This document shows, in pieces, positions 62,601 to 64,000 of a DNA stretch of 64,000 nt; the first letter of the stretch is position 1; every line of letters begins with the position of its first letter. Under the pieces are notes generated by a model. That model did no database searches and had not been told where the DNA came from. It saw only the letters and a program-made list of their open reading frames with translations. Source of the DNA: Diplolepis rosae (taxonomy: Eukaryota > Arthropoda > Insecta > Hymenoptera > Diplolepididae). A program made the translations under genes and the position numbers. The DNA lies in assembly GCA_030998225.1 (NCBI GenBank), contig JAPYXD010000034.1:1-64000 (forward strand), written 5' to 3'.

Positions 62601-64000
62601 TCGGAATAAAGATTTAAGTCTCTAGAGTCAGCTGCATCGTAAGTGGTTTTAATATATAGCATAGATTGATCAAGATAATCGCTAGAATGAACATACCGAC
62701 TTTTCTCAGATTTGCGAATGTGTACAATTATAAGTAAGGTTTGGTTGAGCCCAGGTTCTTGGGAGGATACTCGGAATAAAGATTTAAATCTCTAGAGTCA
62801 GCTGGAACTGAGCACGCAAAGAAATGTTGCATAGATTTCTGTATAATGATATTTTTATATTGTTGGATGTTTAATTCCGAAGTCACGACTTTCAGAGTAG
62901 TAGATACATAATTTCTACTCCCACCCTAACAGGCTGTTGGACTTTTTCCAGTTAACTTTCTTATTGATTTCCATTCCTTGGCATCAGAACGAGATAACTG
63001 AATGGGTCGGACCGACTTGTCTCACTTTCGCAAGTTTGGACTTTTATAAGTACAGTTCTGTTGAGCAGAGGTGCTTGCTAAGGTACTCAGAATAACGTTC
63101 TAAGTGTCTAGAGTCAGCTGGATCGGAAATGGTTTTAATATATAGCATAGATTATCCAGGATGATCGCTAGAAAAAATAGACCGACTTTACTCAGATTTG
63201 CGACTTTGGACTATTATAAGTAAGGTTTAGTTGAGCCTCGGTTCTTGGGAGGATACTCGGAATAAAGATTTAAGTCTCTAGAGTCAGCTGCATCGTAAAT
63301 GGTTTTAATATATAGCATATATTGATCAAGATAATCGCTAGAAGGAACATAACGACTTTTCTCAGATTTGCGAATTTGGACAGTTATAAGTAAGGTTTGC
63401 TTGAGCCTCGGTTCTTGGGAGGATACTCGGAATAAAGATTTAAGTCTCTAGAGTCAGCTGGAACTGAGCACACAAAGAAATGTTGCATAGATTTCTGTAT
63501 AATGATATTTTTATATTGTTGGATGTTTAATTCCGAAGTCACGACTTTCAGAGTAGTAGATACATAATTTCTACTCCCACCCTAACAGGTTGTTGGACTT
63601 TTTCCAGTTAACTTTCTTATTGACTTCCATTCCCTGGCATCAGGACGAGATCACGGAATGGGTCGGACCGACTTGTCTCACTTTCGCAAGTTTGGACTTT
63701 TATAAGTACAGTTCTGTTGAGCAGAGGTGCTTGCTAAGGTACTCAGAATAAAGTTCTCAGTGTCTAGATTCAGCTGGATCTGAAATGGTTTTAATATATA
63801 GCATAGATTGATCAAGATAATCGCTAGAAGGAACATACCGACTTTTCTCAGATTTGCGAATTTGTACAATTGTAAGTAAGGTTTGGATGAGCCCAGGATC
63901 TTAGGAGGGCACTAGGAATAAAGCTTTAAGTCTCTAGAGTCAGCTGCTTCGGAAATGGTTTTAATATATAGCATAGATTGATCAAGATAATCGCTAGAAG
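53620..64000. repeat. Block 17: irregular distal part, only one H
   Basis: Begins with the last H (junction 53698) and then has none for 10 kb. L modules are at 53984-54190, 54470-54675, 55295-55501, 56121-56327, 56777-56983, 57433-57639, 58428-58634, 59937-60143, 62805-63011 and 63461-63667. L spacing becomes irregular (656 to 2868 bp), and from 58.6 kb plain monomers dominate. Worn monomers appear near 61431-61475 and 62221-62260. The window ends inside a plain monomer. Confidence 0.88.
56121..56327 (+). repeat. Diverged L module in the distal part
   Basis: Clustered substitutions at about 56178-56232 (TTTTTGGATG, CCGATGTCACTACATTCATAG, GTTTCATATTTTC) alter the hairpin region. The rest matches the family. 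It lies in the irregular distal block. Confidence 0.75.

Larger units (their letters stand above)
1..64000. repeat. Satellite array, 170-bp family with higher-order structure
   Basis: Every part of the window reads as one repeat family in one orientation. Landmarks recur in fixed order: CCGACTT, TTGCGAC, TTGGAC, ATAAGTAAG, GGTTGAGC, CTTGGGAGG, GGAATAAAG, TCTAGAG, CAGCTG, GGTTTTAATATA, GCATAGATT, TCGCTAGAAGG. The period is 169-171 bp in plain units. L-bearing units are 316-317 bp and half-units are 86 bp. I saw no inverted segment, transposon insertion, unique DNA, rRNA or tRNA sequence, or telomere-like simple repeat. A long homogenised array with a near-nucleosomal period is typical of eukaryotic heterochromatin. 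The family is not recognised by name. It is not human alpha satellite despite the similar period. Confidence 0.97.

Noticed and set aside
1..64000. CRISPR array
   Set aside because: The repeats are about 170 bp with no short repeat/unique spacer alternation and no cas genes.
1..64000. Ribosomal DNA intergenic spacer repeats
   Set aside because: No rRNA sequence appears in 64 kb; an rDNA array would be expected to show rRNA genes at shorter spacing.
1..64000. Human-type alpha satellite
   Set aside because: The period is similar (170-171 bp), but the monomer does not resemble the alpha consensus as I know it and no CENP-B-box-like motif was evident.
1..64000. Telomeric or simple-sequence repeats, tRNA genes
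   Set aside because: No runs of telomere-type motifs or microsatellites and no cloverleaf-like segments were seen while reading the window.

Overview
The whole 64 kb window is one uninterrupted, head-to-tail satellite DNA array. I found no protein-coding gene, rRNA, tRNA, transposon, CRISPR array or single-copy DNA. The array implies a eukaryotic genome, probably a heterochromatic (pericentromeric, centromeric or sex-chromosome) block. The sequence alone does not let me name the species or match the repeat to a known satellite family. A plain monomer counted by eye is about 39% G+C.

Three building blocks, all in the same orientation, make up everything. (1) A plain monomer of 169-171 bp (roughly 310 copies, estimated from length), which usually carries CAGCTG, TCTAGA, TGATCA and AATAAA. 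(2) A 316-317 bp unit in which a 207 bp 'L module' replaces the 61 bp between CAGCTG and CCGACTT of a plain monomer; I located 73 of these. (3) An 86 bp half-monomer 'H', present 16 times, nearly always directly after an L module.

The blocks are arranged as higher-order repeats (HORs), which I delimited from H to H. Region 1-7327 is mostly plain monomers. 7328-19663 is irregular and rich in L, with a 3.0 kb L-free run at 10779-13777 that partly duplicates 3631-6632. 19664-29115 resolves into a 2394 bp HOR (two complete copies plus related variants). 29116-45983 holds longer, changing blocks of 2.2-4.4 kb. 45984-53619 is a 2707 bp HOR (two full copies plus one 2222 bp copy that lacks one 485 bp dimer). 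53620-64000 has no H, irregular L spacing and the most worn monomers, as expected near an array edge or an older part.

Block-length changes are nearly all whole units (86, 170, 316 or 485 bp), which points to unequal crossing-over or gene conversion between units. The most notable items are the L module (its net extra length is 146 bp, and it carries splice-acceptor-like and dyad sequences), the half-monomer, the nested HORs, and L or H losses that look like recombination products. The many short open frames are by-products of the repeat and are not called as genes.
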